Shown: positions 1-6,615 of the stretch, piece after piece
Layout of the letters: every line of letters begins with the position of its first letter
Position numbering within the stretch: position 1 is the first letter of the stretch
Notes under the pieces: generated by a model
Seen by the model: only the letters and a program-made list of their open reading frames with translations
What the model was told of the DNA's origin: nothing
Database searches by the model: none
DNA from: Marinagarivorans sp. UBA5870
GTDB taxonomy: Bacteria > Pseudomonadota > Gammaproteobacteria > Pseudomonadales > Cellvibrionaceae
NCBI GenBank assembly: GCA_002432555.1
Contig: DJFO01000307.1
Coordinates: forward strand, 2,610 to 10,198
Direction of reading: 5' to 3'
Length of the DNA: 7,589 bases
Translations under genes and position numbers: made by a program

Positions 1-1875
1 GCTACCAAGTTTGTCAATGAATTCGCCTATAAGGCGTTCCGCCGCCCGCTGCGCACGGGTCCCGCGGCAGAAGACAACGAAGTCGCTCAGTTCCAGGACC
101 TGTTCACCAAGGCACCGACCGTGCAGGCCGGCCTGCGTTGGGCGATCGTCGCCACCCTGATTTCCCCCAACTTTCTCTACCGCTCCGAATTGGGTATTCC
201 CGTGGCCGAGGCTCTCGCCAATGGTTGGGGCAACACCGGCGGTTCCACCGGCGGCACCGCGGACGACTATGTCGCCGGTAGTGGTGGTGTGACGGTGAAC
301 GGAGCAAGTTTCACCAATCGCTCCGCGGGCGAAGCGCGCGAGGGCTACTGGAACCTCTACACGAACGGCAATATTTCCCACAGTTTCACCTTCACCAATC
401 CAGCGCTGATCGTGCTGAGCCTGAAAGGCAACGACTACCTGGAGAACAACGTCAAGCAGTGGCCGCAAATGACTTTGACGGTGGGCGGCCGCATGATCGC
501 CATGACGCTGGTAGATCACTACGAGTTCAAAGAGTACAGATATCTCGTCACCGGAGTGACCGGAAATCAGCAAGTGGTGATCTCCTTCAACGGCGACCAA
601 GGCCGACAGCCTTACGGCACTGCGGGCAATGATAAAGACCTGCATATTGGCAATGTGACCGTCGCACCGGCCGTGCCGAAAACGGTGGAGCCCGACCCGC
701 AATCTTCCCTTGAGTTGGCGGACCCGGCGGCCTTCGTGCTCGATCCTTACGAGTTTGCCGCCGCACTGAGTTACACCTACACCGGCAGCCTACCGGACGA
801 TACGCTCCTCGCCGCGGCCAAGAGCGGTGCGTTGAATACCGAGGCTGGGGTTGCTGCGCAGGTCGATCGCCTGATCGCCTCCCCTAAGGGTGAAAGACAC
901 GTGAAGCACTTTGTCACTGTCTGGATGCGCACGGATAAACTTTACGATCAGAATTTCCGCCGCAACGACACCAAGTTTACTCCGGCGGTGCGCGATTCCA
1001 TGGTCAAGGAACTGCAGGAGTTCTTCTGGTATGTGTTCAACACCGAGGGGGTTCCCTTCGCCGATTTTTACAAGGCGGACTACACCTTTCTGGATCAGAC
1101 TCTCGCCACCTTTTACGGCATAACGCGCAACGCCAATGGCGCCAGCGCTGCAACCTTTGTCAAAACGCCCACCACGGTGCGGGGCGGGGTGGCGACCACG
1201 GGCGCGTTTCTCACCACCTGGGCTCACCCGGACCAGTCCTCGCCAATTCTGCGCGCGGTCAACGTGCGTGAAAATATGCTTTGCCACCACATAGATCCGC
1301 CGCCGGAAACCCTGGTCGAGGAGCGCGATCAACTGGCCAAAGAAGTAGAGGCTCTGAAGGCCAACGGCGAAATGAGCACGCGCTTGTACTACGGCAAGAT
1401 CACCACCCACCCGAAATGCGACGGTTGCCACAAGACCATGATCAATCCGCTCGGTTTCGGGATGGAAGACTTTAGCGAAATCGGGCTGCCGCGCACCTTC
1501 CAGTTGGACCTCGGGCTTTACCGGAACCAGCTGACCGTCGACCCTTCCGGCGAGCTGATCGGCATAGAACACCTGACGGATGTCTCTACCGCACTGCCCT
1601 TCAGCGGCGCGAAACAATTGTCGAAAATGCTGGGCGATGTTCAAGCGACCCAGGCGTGCCTGGTGGAAAAAACCTTCCGCATGGCTACGGGGCGGCCCAT
1701 TTCCAATGGGGCTATAGATGTCTCCAAATCGGAGCGGCTGCTCGACGCCGAGGAGGCGGACGATTTCAACTGCGCTGCGGAAATCCTCAATGGCGCGCTG
1801 AGCGAGAACAATCAAAGCCCGAAAGCCATGTTCAAAGCCCTGGGCAAACTGGACTTGATCCGCTTCCGTCGCTAG
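1..1875 (+). CDS. DUF1595/DUF1592/DUF1588/DUF1585 c-type cytochrome-like protein with inserted carbohydrate-binding-like domain (5' partial)
   Basis: The frame is open from base 1 and ends in TAG at 1873-1875, so the gene begins outside the window. The GTG at 121 is internal, because the codons before it already read as a DUF1595 domain (FRRPLRTG, then SPNFLYRSELG). Numbering residues from base 1 (624 visible), the order is: DUF1595 about 1-65; a Gly/Ser/Thr-rich linker and beta-rich insert about 70-222; DUF1592 about 243-375 (DPYEFAAALSYTYTGSLPD); DUF1588 about 394-500 with LC..IDPPP and a heme-binding CDGCH at 473-477 followed by NPLGFGMEDF; DUF1585 about 530-610 (CLVEKTFRMATGR). Complete family members usually carry further N-terminal domains (DUF1587, often another cytochrome c domain). 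One covalent heme and an exported location are expected from the motif. The reaction is unknown. The DUF1552 gene follows 36 bases downstream, the usual partner for this family. Confidence 0.85.
   Translation, partial: ATKFVNEFAYKAFRRPLRTGPAAEDNEVAQFQDLFTKAPTVQAGLRWAIVATLISPNFLYRSELGIPVAEALANGWGNTGGSTGGTADDYVAGSGGVTVNGASFTNRSAGEAREGYWNLYTNGNISHSFTFTNPALIVLSLKGNDYLENNVKQWPQMTLTVGGRMIAMTLVDHYEFKEYRYLVTGVTGNQQVVISFNGDQGRQPYGTAGNDKDLHIGNVTVAPAVPKTVEPDPQSSLELADPAAFVLDPYEFAAALSYTYTGSLPDDTLLAAAKSGALNTEAGVAAQVDRLIASPKGERHVKHFVTVWMRTDKLYDQNFRRNDTKFTPAVRDSMVKELQEFFWYVFNTEGVPFADFYKADYTFLDQTLATFYGITRNANGASAATFVKTPTTVRGGVATTGAFLTTWAHPDQSSPILRAVNVRENMLCHHIDPPPETLVEERDQLAKEVEALKANGEMSTRLYYGKITTHPKCDGCHKTMINPLGFGMEDFSEIGLPRTFQLDLGLYRNQLTVDPSGELIGIEHLTDVSTALPFSGAKQLSKMLGDVQATQACLVEKTFRMATGRPISNGAIDVSKSERLLDAEEADDFNCAAEILNGALSENNQSPKAMFKALGKLDLIRFRR
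289..666 (+). other. CBM36/60-like carbohydrate-binding domain inserted in the DUF1595-DUF1592 cytochrome
   Basis: This is a segment of the preceding gene, residues about 97-222 counted from base 1. It interrupts the usual direct passage from DUF1595 (SPNFLYRSELG) to DUF1592 (DPYEFAAALSY). It is preceded by a flexible linker rich in Gly, Ser and Thr. It reads as alternating beta strands, with WPQMTLTVGGR near residues 154-164 and a C-terminal pattern FNGDQ...GNDKDLHIGNVTV near 196-221. That ending recalls the Asp/Asn-rich calcium site and final strand (ND...DRNLxVDxVxV) of calcium-dependent xylan-binding modules of families CBM36 and CBM60. The assignment rests on pattern resemblance only. 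Another small beta-sandwich is possible. Confidence 0.5.
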
Positions 1876-1911
1876 TCGTCGACGAACGGACACAGAATTG
1901 AGGATTGCAGA

Positions 1912-3129
1912 ATGAAATACATCAAGAATCAAAGAGAGCGTCATAACAACCGGGAGCGTCGCCGCTTCCTCGATATGGTCGCCCGCGCGGGCGTCTCCAC
2001 CGCTATGTTAAAAGCCGTGCCGCTGCTTGCCGGCGTGTTTGCCAGCCGCTATGCCACCGCCCAGGCCGCCGCCAATAAGCGCGTGGTATTTATGTACTTG
2101 CCCAATGGCGCGCCTCCGGGCCTCTGGCGGCCTTCGTCGGCAACCCAAATGAATTTGTGTACCGAGCCCTATCTGCCGGTGGCGTCCGTGTGCGAATTCC
2201 ACTCGGTAAACATGGGCCAGGGCGGTCATGGCAGCACCTTCAAGTCCATGGGCACCTACGAATACAGTTCCAAGGACACCCTGGACGCCCACCTCTCGCG
2301 CAATTTCCCCACGGCGCCCTACCGCGTAGTGCGGGCCGGGGTGCAGGCGGCGGGTTATGAATTTTTTACCAAAGAGGCGGGTCAACAGGCGGCGCATATC
2401 GAAGGTTCAGCCAAGCTGTACCAAAATCTTTTCAGCGGCACGCCGCCGACCAACAGCACCGACGACTCCTACAAGCGTGTGTTCGCCATGAGCCGCGGCG
2501 CCTTGTCATCCCTCCAGCGAAAATTGGGCGTCGACGAATATCAGCGGTTTGACAGCCACTTGGATTCCTTGGCGGCCATTGAGCGCCGCATTGAGAACGC
2601 CAACACCCCGCAAGACGTGGGCGAAGAATGTAAAACGCCCGCGACCTTTACCGGCGACCCCAAACATATTGTGGACGACGGCAAGACCGTGTCCGACATA
2701 GTCATAGCCGCACTCAAATGCGGTTTGACCAATGTGGCCACTATCCAGCTGAGCAATGACCAGGCGGGTTGGTTTGCCGGCGGCCGCTTGCCAGGACTCA
2801 ATGACAACCTGAACCACCACAACTTTTCCCACAGCGGCAACGACAACAATACCGGCAAGATGGTGGCCCTGCTCAGCCAGGTGCCGGCATATTTCATTCA
2901 GCAGTTGGTCAACACAGAAGGCCCCGACGGACAACCGTTGATCAACACCACCCTGTTCGTGCAGGTCACGGATATGGGCGATGGCAACCACGGGCTGGCG
3001 AACGCGCCTTTCCTTTTAGCGTCTCGCATGTCCGGTTTTAGCGGCTTCAAGGCCGCCAGCGGTAGTCACAAGTCGTTTATGGGCTCTATTTCTGACCGGA
3101 TTGGCTTGGCGGGAACACTGGAGGCGTAG
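1912..3129 (+). CDS. DUF1552 family protein with twin-arginine signal
   Basis: This encodes 405 residues. The ATG at 1912 has a GAGG Shine-Dalgarno at 1900-1903 with 8-base spacing. The N-terminus carries a Tat-type signal: RRRFLD at residues 16-21, a hydrophobic stretch at about 29-46, and candidate cleavage after A50 or A52 (ATA/AQA). This predicts folding in the cytoplasm, perhaps with a cofactor or partner, before export to the periplasm. The mature part matches the DUF1552 pattern: RVVFMYLPNGAPPGLWRP at about 57-73, a Gly/His-rich region near 101-110, NHHNFSHSG at 301-309, and TDMGDGNHGLANAPFLLA at 353-370. From memory, DUF1552 is related to DUF1501 and possibly to the alkaline phosphatase/sulfatase-like fold, but no activity is established. 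It has no CxxCH, so the heme is in the upstream protein. Length is normal for the family. It is probably cotranscribed with the preceding gene and ends just before a strong terminator. Confidence 0.85.
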   Translation: MKYIKNQRERHNNRERRRFLDMVARAGVSTAMLKAVPLLAGVFASRYATAQAAANKRVVFMYLPNGAPPGLWRPSSATQMNLCTEPYLPVASVCEFHSVNMGQGGHGSTFKSMGTYEYSSKDTLDAHLSRNFPTAPYRVVRAGVQAAGYEFFTKEAGQQAAHIEGSAKLYQNLFSGTPPTNSTDDSYKRVFAMSRGALSSLQRKLGVDEYQRFDSHLDSLAAIERRIENANTPQDVGEECKTPATFTGDPKHIVDDGKTVSDIVIAALKCGLTNVATIQLSNDQAGWFAGGRLPGLNDNLNHHNFSHSGNDNNTGKMVALLSQVPAYFIQQLVNTEGPDGQPLINTTLFVQVTDMGDGNHGLANAPFLLASRMSGFSGFKAASGSHKSFMGSISDRIGLAGTLEA

Positions 3130-3155
3130 GTTTCCCGAGGGCTTTCGCAGGCAAT

Positions 3156-3183
3156 AAAAAAGCCCGGCTTGCCGGGCTTTTTT
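3156..3183. terminator. Bidirectional rho-independent terminator
   Basis: A perfect inverted repeat has 13-base arms: AAAAAAGCCCGGC at 3156-3168 and GCCGGGCTTTTTT at 3171-3183, separated by TT. In RNA the GC-rich stem would close on a small loop and be followed by a U tract on either strand. It lies between the convergent stops of the DUF1552 gene (3129) and the DUF1566 gene (3197), so it can serve both transcripts. Confidence 0.93.
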
Positions 3184-3196
3184 CGAGTGGCTGCGT

Positions 3197-3706
3197 TTAA
3201 AACGCTTCGCCACCGCGCACTAAAACGACGTGGTAGGAGTCGAGGAGATTGCTATTGCCGTAGCTGCCATCGCCGAAGTCGACAAACCAGCTCGAGAGGG
3301 GGGCAGAGCCGGGAAACGGGGTGGCACTCCAGTAACGAGCGGCAATTATGCCCGGCCAAAGCACCGGATCCGAGGCCGGCTGAAAGCAGCGAAATTCCAC
3401 TATGGACGCGAGTTCCTTGCGGTTGGGTAGTCGCCAGTCATGGTGCGCGCCGTAACTCTCTTCCTCGGCCGCCTGCAACGCCTCCTGCCAGCGGTAGGAT
3501 GTCACCTCGCCCGCGCAAGTCTCCCCATCCCAAGTTTGCCCGAGACTGCAGCGCAGCCAGGTGAGACCCGTGTCGGTGTCTGCGACTGTGCCGGCGGCGA
3601 CATCGAATCGCTCGCTCGACAGCGTTGCGGGAATCAGCGGATTGCACTCCGCCGCAGAATCGGCGATGCCGAGGGTAAACAGGAAAAATCCCAGCCAAGG
3701 CTTCAT
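3197..3706 (-). CDS. Small secreted DUF1566 (Lcl C-terminal-like) domain protein
   Basis: This encodes 169 residues from the ATG at 3706-3704, with GGAA about 7 bases upstream; it ends in TAA. Residues 1-19 form a short Sec-type signal (hydrophobic LGFFLFTLGIA, then SAA before E20), without a lipobox. The rest is one DUF1566 domain: DTDTGLTWLRCSLGQTWDGETC at about 43-64, YRWQEALQAA at 71-80, DWRLPNRKEL at 90-99, YWSATP at 125-130, and WFVDFGDG to VLVRGG at 140-166. Four cysteines (21, 53, 64, 107) suggest disulfides and an extracytoplasmic location. DUF1566 is the domain of the Legionella collagen-like adhesin C-terminus; its role here is unknown, though ligand binding or adhesion is plausible. 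It lies 10 bases downstream of a second DUF1566 gene and is probably the distal gene of a two-gene operon. Confidence 0.85.
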   Translation of the reverse strand: MKPWLGFFLFTLGIADSAAECNPLIPATLSSERFDVAAGTVADTDTGLTWLRCSLGQTWDGETCAGEVTSYRWQEALQAAEEESYGAHHDWRLPNRKELASIVEFRCFQPASDPVLWPGIIAARYWSATPFPGSAPLSSWFVDFGDGSYGNSNLLDSYHVVLVRGGEAF

Positions 3707-3716
3707 AAAATTTCCA

Positions 3717-4523
3717 TCATTCCGTTGGACTCACGAGTCGCAGGTGCGCGCGGCCTGATTTGTCGAGATTGCCCGAACTGCCCGCGGTAAAGTAAACGTA
3801 CCAGGCTTTAGCCGGTACCTGGGCAACCGATTGGCCGGTCCAATAAGCGTTTAGGGACGTGTTTGGAAAATAATGCGTGTCCACCGGCGGCGCTGGCTGG
3901 TCCTGGTTGATAATCGAGAGGAGTTCGTTGACCTGCGGCAGTCGCCAATTTTGCCGGCCGCACAGGGCGATCGAATTGAGGTAGGTGATAAAGGCGTCAG
4001 TGTCGCACTCGCCTGCCGGAACACAGGCTCCGAGGTTTTCACGACCGCTCGCCCCGGCGTTGGTCAAACTGTTTGGATCGTACCAGCTGTAGGTGTGATT
4101 GAAGTGCTGCGCGCTGTTGTTGTTCTGGTCTTTGATTTCCCATACCAGACCTGTCACATGATCCTGAACGCAGGACCAGCGGGTTCCGGCGGTCTCGGTG
4201 CCATCGACCTGCCAGCTTTGATCCTGAATCGGCAGCGGCTGCCCGTTTTCCCCGAGCTTGCTGAAATCGAACCCGGCAAAACCACCACCGGTTTTCGCCA
4301 GAGGTCGGCGAGCGTCGCGGCCGAACTCGCCATCTTGTCCCGGGATGGCAAGCACCGGGCATGGCGCGGCGGCGGCATCGGGCCCGAAACAACGGGTGAC
4401 GCCCGTGTCATTCAGTGGTTTGGCCACTGTCTTTGGGGGCGGAGGCTCGCGCGTTCCACCGCAGGCTGCCAACAGGATCCCCAATCCCAAAACCAGAGAA
4501 AAATGTCGTAAGGACGCCGTCAT
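3717..4523 (-). CDS. DUF1566 domain lipoprotein
   Basis: This encodes 268 residues from the ATG at 4523-4521 to TGA at 3719-3717. The N-terminus is a lipoprotein signal with lipobox LAAC at 18-21, so C21 is the predicted lipidated residue. Glycine at +2 gives no inner-membrane retention signal, so the outer membrane is likely by the Lol rule. A proline-rich tether (PPPPK) follows at 27-31. The DUF1566 domain spans about 117-265: WSCVQDHVTGLVWEIK, YSWYDP, NWRLPQVNELLSIINQ at 192-207, YFPNTSLNAYWTGQS, AWYVYFTAG and HLRLVSP. Paired cysteines (45/55, 118, 167/173, 188) suggest disulfides. Residues 40-110 are unassigned. The ribosome site is weak and no other in-frame start lies nearby. A TTGACT on the - strand at 4572-4567 could be a -35 element, but no good -10 follows. 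Function is unknown; a surface recognition role is an inference. Confidence 0.85.
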   Translation of the reverse strand: MTASLRHFSLVLGLGILLAACGGTREPPPPKTVAKPLNDTGVTRCFGPDAAAAPCPVLAIPGQDGEFGRDARRPLAKTGGGFAGFDFSKLGENGQPLPIQDQSWQVDGTETAGTRWSCVQDHVTGLVWEIKDQNNNSAQHFNHTYSWYDPNSLTNAGASGRENLGACVPAGECDTDAFITYLNSIALCGRQNWRLPQVNELLSIINQDQPAPPVDTHYFPNTSLNAYWTGQSVAQVPAKAWYVYFTAGSSGNLDKSGRAHLRLVSPTE

Positions 4524-4660
4524 GGGTACGCGAACCTGGAAGTCTGTGGTAGTTTGCTGCCGCTCGAGTCAAGGCCACTGTCGCTGCCAACCCCAACCTC
4601 CGAGCGCAACGCAAGTTACCAGATGGGCGCGCCTTTGTCTGGGAATTCGCTTGCAGAAAT

Positions 4661-4679
4661 CACCGGGGTCACCCCGGTG
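4661..4679. promoter_or_regulatory. Perfect 19-base palindrome upstream of ung, possible operator
   Basis: CACCGGGGT and ACCCCGGTG are perfect 9-base inverted arms around one central C, 41 bases before the ung start. No T tract follows and no + strand gene lies immediately upstream, so a terminator role is unlikely. Its symmetry and position between divergent units would suit a dimeric regulator, but no family can be named. The rest of the 4524-4719 intergenic region shows no convincing -35/-10 pair on the + strand. Confidence 0.35.
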
Positions 4680-4708
4680 TCTGACAGACTGCTGATCCGA
4701 AGTTGACT

Positions 4709-4714
4709 AGGAGG
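4709..4714 (+). promoter_or_regulatory. Strong ribosome binding site for ung
   Basis: AGGAGG lies 5 bases before the GTG at 4720. This near-perfect Shine-Dalgarno sequence fixes the non-ATG start of ung. Confidence 0.85.
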
Positions 4715-4719
4715 CGACC

Positions 4720-5406
4720 GTGCCAAATGAACGCAGTGTGCAACTTGAACCTTCCTGGCTCGCGGTATTGCAAGAGGAATTTGACAAACCCTACATGCGC
4801 GCGCTCAAGGCGTTTCTGCAGGAGCAGAAGCGCGAAGGGCGCGTGATCTATCCGCCGGGCAAGGATATTTTCAACGCGTTCAACTCCACGCCCTTTGACC
4901 GGGTCAAGGTGGTGATTCTCGGCCAGGATCCCTATCACGGCCCGGGCCAGGCCCACGGCCTGTGTTTTTCCGTGTTACCCGGTGTGCCCTTTCCACCCTC
5001 CCTGCTCAATATCTTTAAAGAAATCGAACGAAACTTGGGTGTCCCCATTCCGTCGCACGGGTGCTTGCAAGCCTGGGCGGAGCAGGGGGTGCTCCTCTTG
5101 AACGCGACCCTCACGGTGGAGCAGGGCAGGGCGGGGGCGCACCAGGGCAAAGGCTGGGAAACTTTTACCGACAAGGCAATTGAAGCGCTAAATCGAGAGA
5201 GGGCAGGGTTGGTATTTTTGCTGTGGGGATCCTACGCCCAGAAAAAAGGGGCACTGATCGACAAACAGAAACATTTGGTGTTGCAGTCGGCGCACCCGTC
5301 GCCGCTGTCTGCGCACCGCGGATTTCTCGGCAACAGTCACTTTTCTAAAACCAATGCCTGGCTCGAAGAGCACGGCAAGACGCCCATCGATTGGCGCGTC
5401 GTTTAA
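4720..5406 (+). CDS. ung: Uracil-DNA glycosylase, family 1 (UNG)
   Basis: This encodes 228 residues from a GTG start; E. coli Ung has 229. The enzyme removes uracil arising from cytosine deamination or dUMP misincorporation, as the first step of base excision repair in the cytoplasm. All family-1 signatures are present: the water-activating motif GQDPYH at 68-73 with catalytic D70, uracil-stacking F83 in LCFSV, the proline-rich FPPSL at 91-95, uracil-recognising N129 in LLLNATLTV, and the minor-groove loop [11 protein letters not shown] at 192-202 with catalytic H192 and intercalating L196. The reading frame is intact and looks active. It is separated from ruvC by 78 bases with no obvious terminator, so read-through into the ruv genes is possible. 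Its position directly before ruvC differs from the yebC-ruvCAB order common in gammaproteobacteria. Confidence 0.97.
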   Translation: MPNERSVQLEPSWLAVLQEEFDKPYMRALKAFLQEQKREGRVIYPPGKDIFNAFNSTPFDRVKVVILGQDPYHGPGQAHGLCFSVLPGVPFPPSLLNIFKEIERNLGVPIPSHGCLQAWAEQGVLLLNATLTVEQGRAGAHQGKGWETFTDKAIEALNRERAGLVFLLWGSYAQKKGALIDKQKHLVLQSAHPSPLSAHRGFLGNSHFSKTNAWLEEHGKTPIDWRVV

Positions 5407-5442
5407 GCGGCCGGTTGCTAATGGGCTGGCGATCCAACTAAG

Positions 5443-5458
5443 CTGTATAAGGATACAG
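5443..5458. promoter_or_regulatory. LexA (SOS) box upstream of ruvC
   Basis: CTGTATAAGGATACAG is an inverted repeat (CTGTAT / ATACAG around AAGG) with the exact CTG-N10-CAG spacing of the gammaproteobacterial LexA operator. It matches the E. coli consensus at 13 of 16 positions, the mismatches being in the less conserved centre. It lies 27 bases before the ruvC ATG. The TATAAG at 5446-5451 inside it could double as a -10 element, so LexA would block RNA polymerase directly. This predicts DNA-damage induction of ruvC-ruvA-ruvB as a unit. Confidence 0.85.
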
Positions 5459-5484
5459 CCTGCGCTTTACTCTTGGACAATCTG

Positions 5485-5997
5485 ATGACGGTGATATTGG
5501 GCATAGACCCCGGCTCGCGCAAAACCGGTTATGGCCTGGTGGAAAAGCGCGCGGCCAAGTTGCGCTACATTGCCAGCGGCGTAATCCGAATTGACCCGGA
5601 GCTCGAACTGCCTGAGCGGCTCAAAGTGATTTTTGCCTCGGTGGTGGAAATCATCGGCCGCTATCAACCCGCCGAGATGGCGGTCGAGCAGGTGTTTATG
5701 GCCAAGAGCGCGGGGTCTGCGCTTAAGCTGGGTCAGGCACGCGGGGCGGCTATAGTCGCCGGCGTCAGCTGCAATTTGACAGTCTTCGAATACGAGACGC
5801 GCAAAATTAAACAAGCGGTTGTCGGCACGGGAGCCGCCGACAAATTGCAGGTGCAACACATGGTGAAAACGCTCTTGCAGCTGCCCGAGGCGCCGCAGGA
5901 GGATGCGGCCGACGCGCTGGCCGCGGCGCTATGCCATGCAAATACGCAACAAAATCTGGTACAAGCGCAACATTTTCGCAGAGGTCGATGGGTGTGA
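5485..5997 (+). CDS. ruvC: Crossover junction endodeoxyribonuclease RuvC
   Basis: This encodes 170 residues (E. coli RuvC: 173). RuvC is the dimeric, Mg-dependent resolvase that nicks Holliday junctions symmetrically once RuvAB has branch-migrated them. The four acidic catalytic residues are visible: D8 in ILGIDPGS, E68 in MAVEQVF, and D140 and D143 in QEDAADALA. The RNase H-like core and the conserved [11 protein letters not shown] helix (79-88) are intact. The ATG at 5485 is chosen because it gives the usual short N-terminus ([10 protein letters not shown]) and has GGA at 5475-5477 with 7-base spacing; a TTG at 5473 in the same frame would add four residues. The stop codon overlaps the ruvA start. 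A LexA box precedes the gene, so it is probably the first gene of an SOS-inducible ruvCAB operon. Confidence 0.96.
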   Translation: MTVILGIDPGSRKTGYGLVEKRAAKLRYIASGVIRIDPELELPERLKVIFASVVEIIGRYQPAEMAVEQVFMAKSAGSALKLGQARGAAIVAGVSCNLTVFEYETRKIKQAVVGTGAADKLQVQHMVKTLLQLPEAPQEDAADALAAALCHANTQQNLVQAQHFRRGRWV

Positions 5998-6608
5998 TTG
6001 GACGTTTGAAGGGAACATTGCTTGAAAAACAGCCGCCGCATCTATTGGTGGACGTCCAGGGCGTTGGGTACGACCTGCTCGCCCCTATGACGACTTTCTA
6101 CCAACTGCCGGAATTGGGCGCGACGGTGGTGCTGCATACCCACTTCTCCGTCAGCGAGACGGCGCATCAGCTGTTCGCTTTTGCCACCAAAGACGACCGT
6201 GCACTGTTTCGGCAATTGATCAAGGTCAGCAACGTGGGACCCAAGATGGCCCTGGGTATTCTGTCGGGCATGGACACCAGCGAGTTTGTCCGCTGTGTCA
6301 TGAGCAACAATCTCGACGCCCTGGTGCGGGTACCGGGAGTCGGAAAAAAAACCGCCGAACGTCTGGTGGTGGAAATGCGCGATCGGCTGCGAGATTGGGC
6401 CGGCACGGCGACGGTTATAGCGGCGCCGGTCAAAGCGGCGGCGGCCTCGGAAAATCAAATCTTCGCCGATGCCGAAAGCGCACTCATCGCGCTGGGTTAC
6501 AAACCGACGGAGGCGGCCAGGGTGTTGAACGCGGTGCTCAGCGAACAGCAGGTGACGCGCAGCGAAGATCTGATTCGACTGGCACTGCGCAGCATGATGC
6601 CGAAGTGA
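5994..6608 (+). CDS. ruvA: Holliday junction branch migration protein RuvA
   Basis: This encodes 204 residues (E. coli: 203). RuvA tetramers bind the four-way junction and load RuvB rings. Domain I (OB fold) covers about 1-64 ([27 protein letters not shown]). Domain II covers about 65-140, with helix-hairpin-helix motifs NVGPK at 80-84 and [12 protein letters not shown] at 113-124. A variable Ala-rich linker leads to domain III, about 156-204, which contacts RuvB. The GTG at 5994 is preferred because it yields the canonical (M)IGRL start, overlaps the ruvC stop as GTGA, and lies 9 bases after GAGG (5981-5984). The ATG at 5988 would be only 3 bases from that site, and the ATG at 5931 would overlap ruvC by 67 bases. 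The acidic pin reads E55-T56 where E. coli has E55-D56. Confidence 0.95.
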   Translation: MIGRLKGTLLEKQPPHLLVDVQGVGYDLLAPMTTFYQLPELGATVVLHTHFSVSETAHQLFAFATKDDRALFRQLIKVSNVGPKMALGILSGMDTSEFVRCVMSNNLDALVRVPGVGKKTAERLVVEMRDRLRDWAGTATVIAAPVKAAAASENQIFADAESALIALGYKPTEAARVLNAVLSEQQVTRSEDLIRLALRSMMPK

Positions 6609-6615
6609 GGACGCT

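Noticed and set aside
121..123. GTG as the start of the first gene
   Set aside because: The frame is open to base 1 and the upstream codons already encode conserved DUF1595 sequence, so the gene is cut by the window edge.
790..1944. Long open frame of 384 codons on the - strand
   Set aside because: It lies antisense to the clearly homologous DUF1592/DUF1588/DUF1585 frame, has no recognisable domain and arises from the high-GC codon pattern.
3873..4511. Open frame of 212 codons on the + strand, and another at 4258-4695
   Set aside because: The first, and most of the second, lie antisense to the DUF1566 lipoprotein, whose lipobox and domain motifs are unambiguous. Neither has a recognisable domain.
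4661..4679. The palindrome as a terminator
   Set aside because: It lacks a following T tract on either strand, and no gene ends next to it.
5931..5933. ATG as the start of ruvA
   Set aside because: It would add 21 residues absent from the family and overlap ruvC by 67 bases. The GTG at 5994 gives the standard N-terminus and a properly spaced ribosome site.
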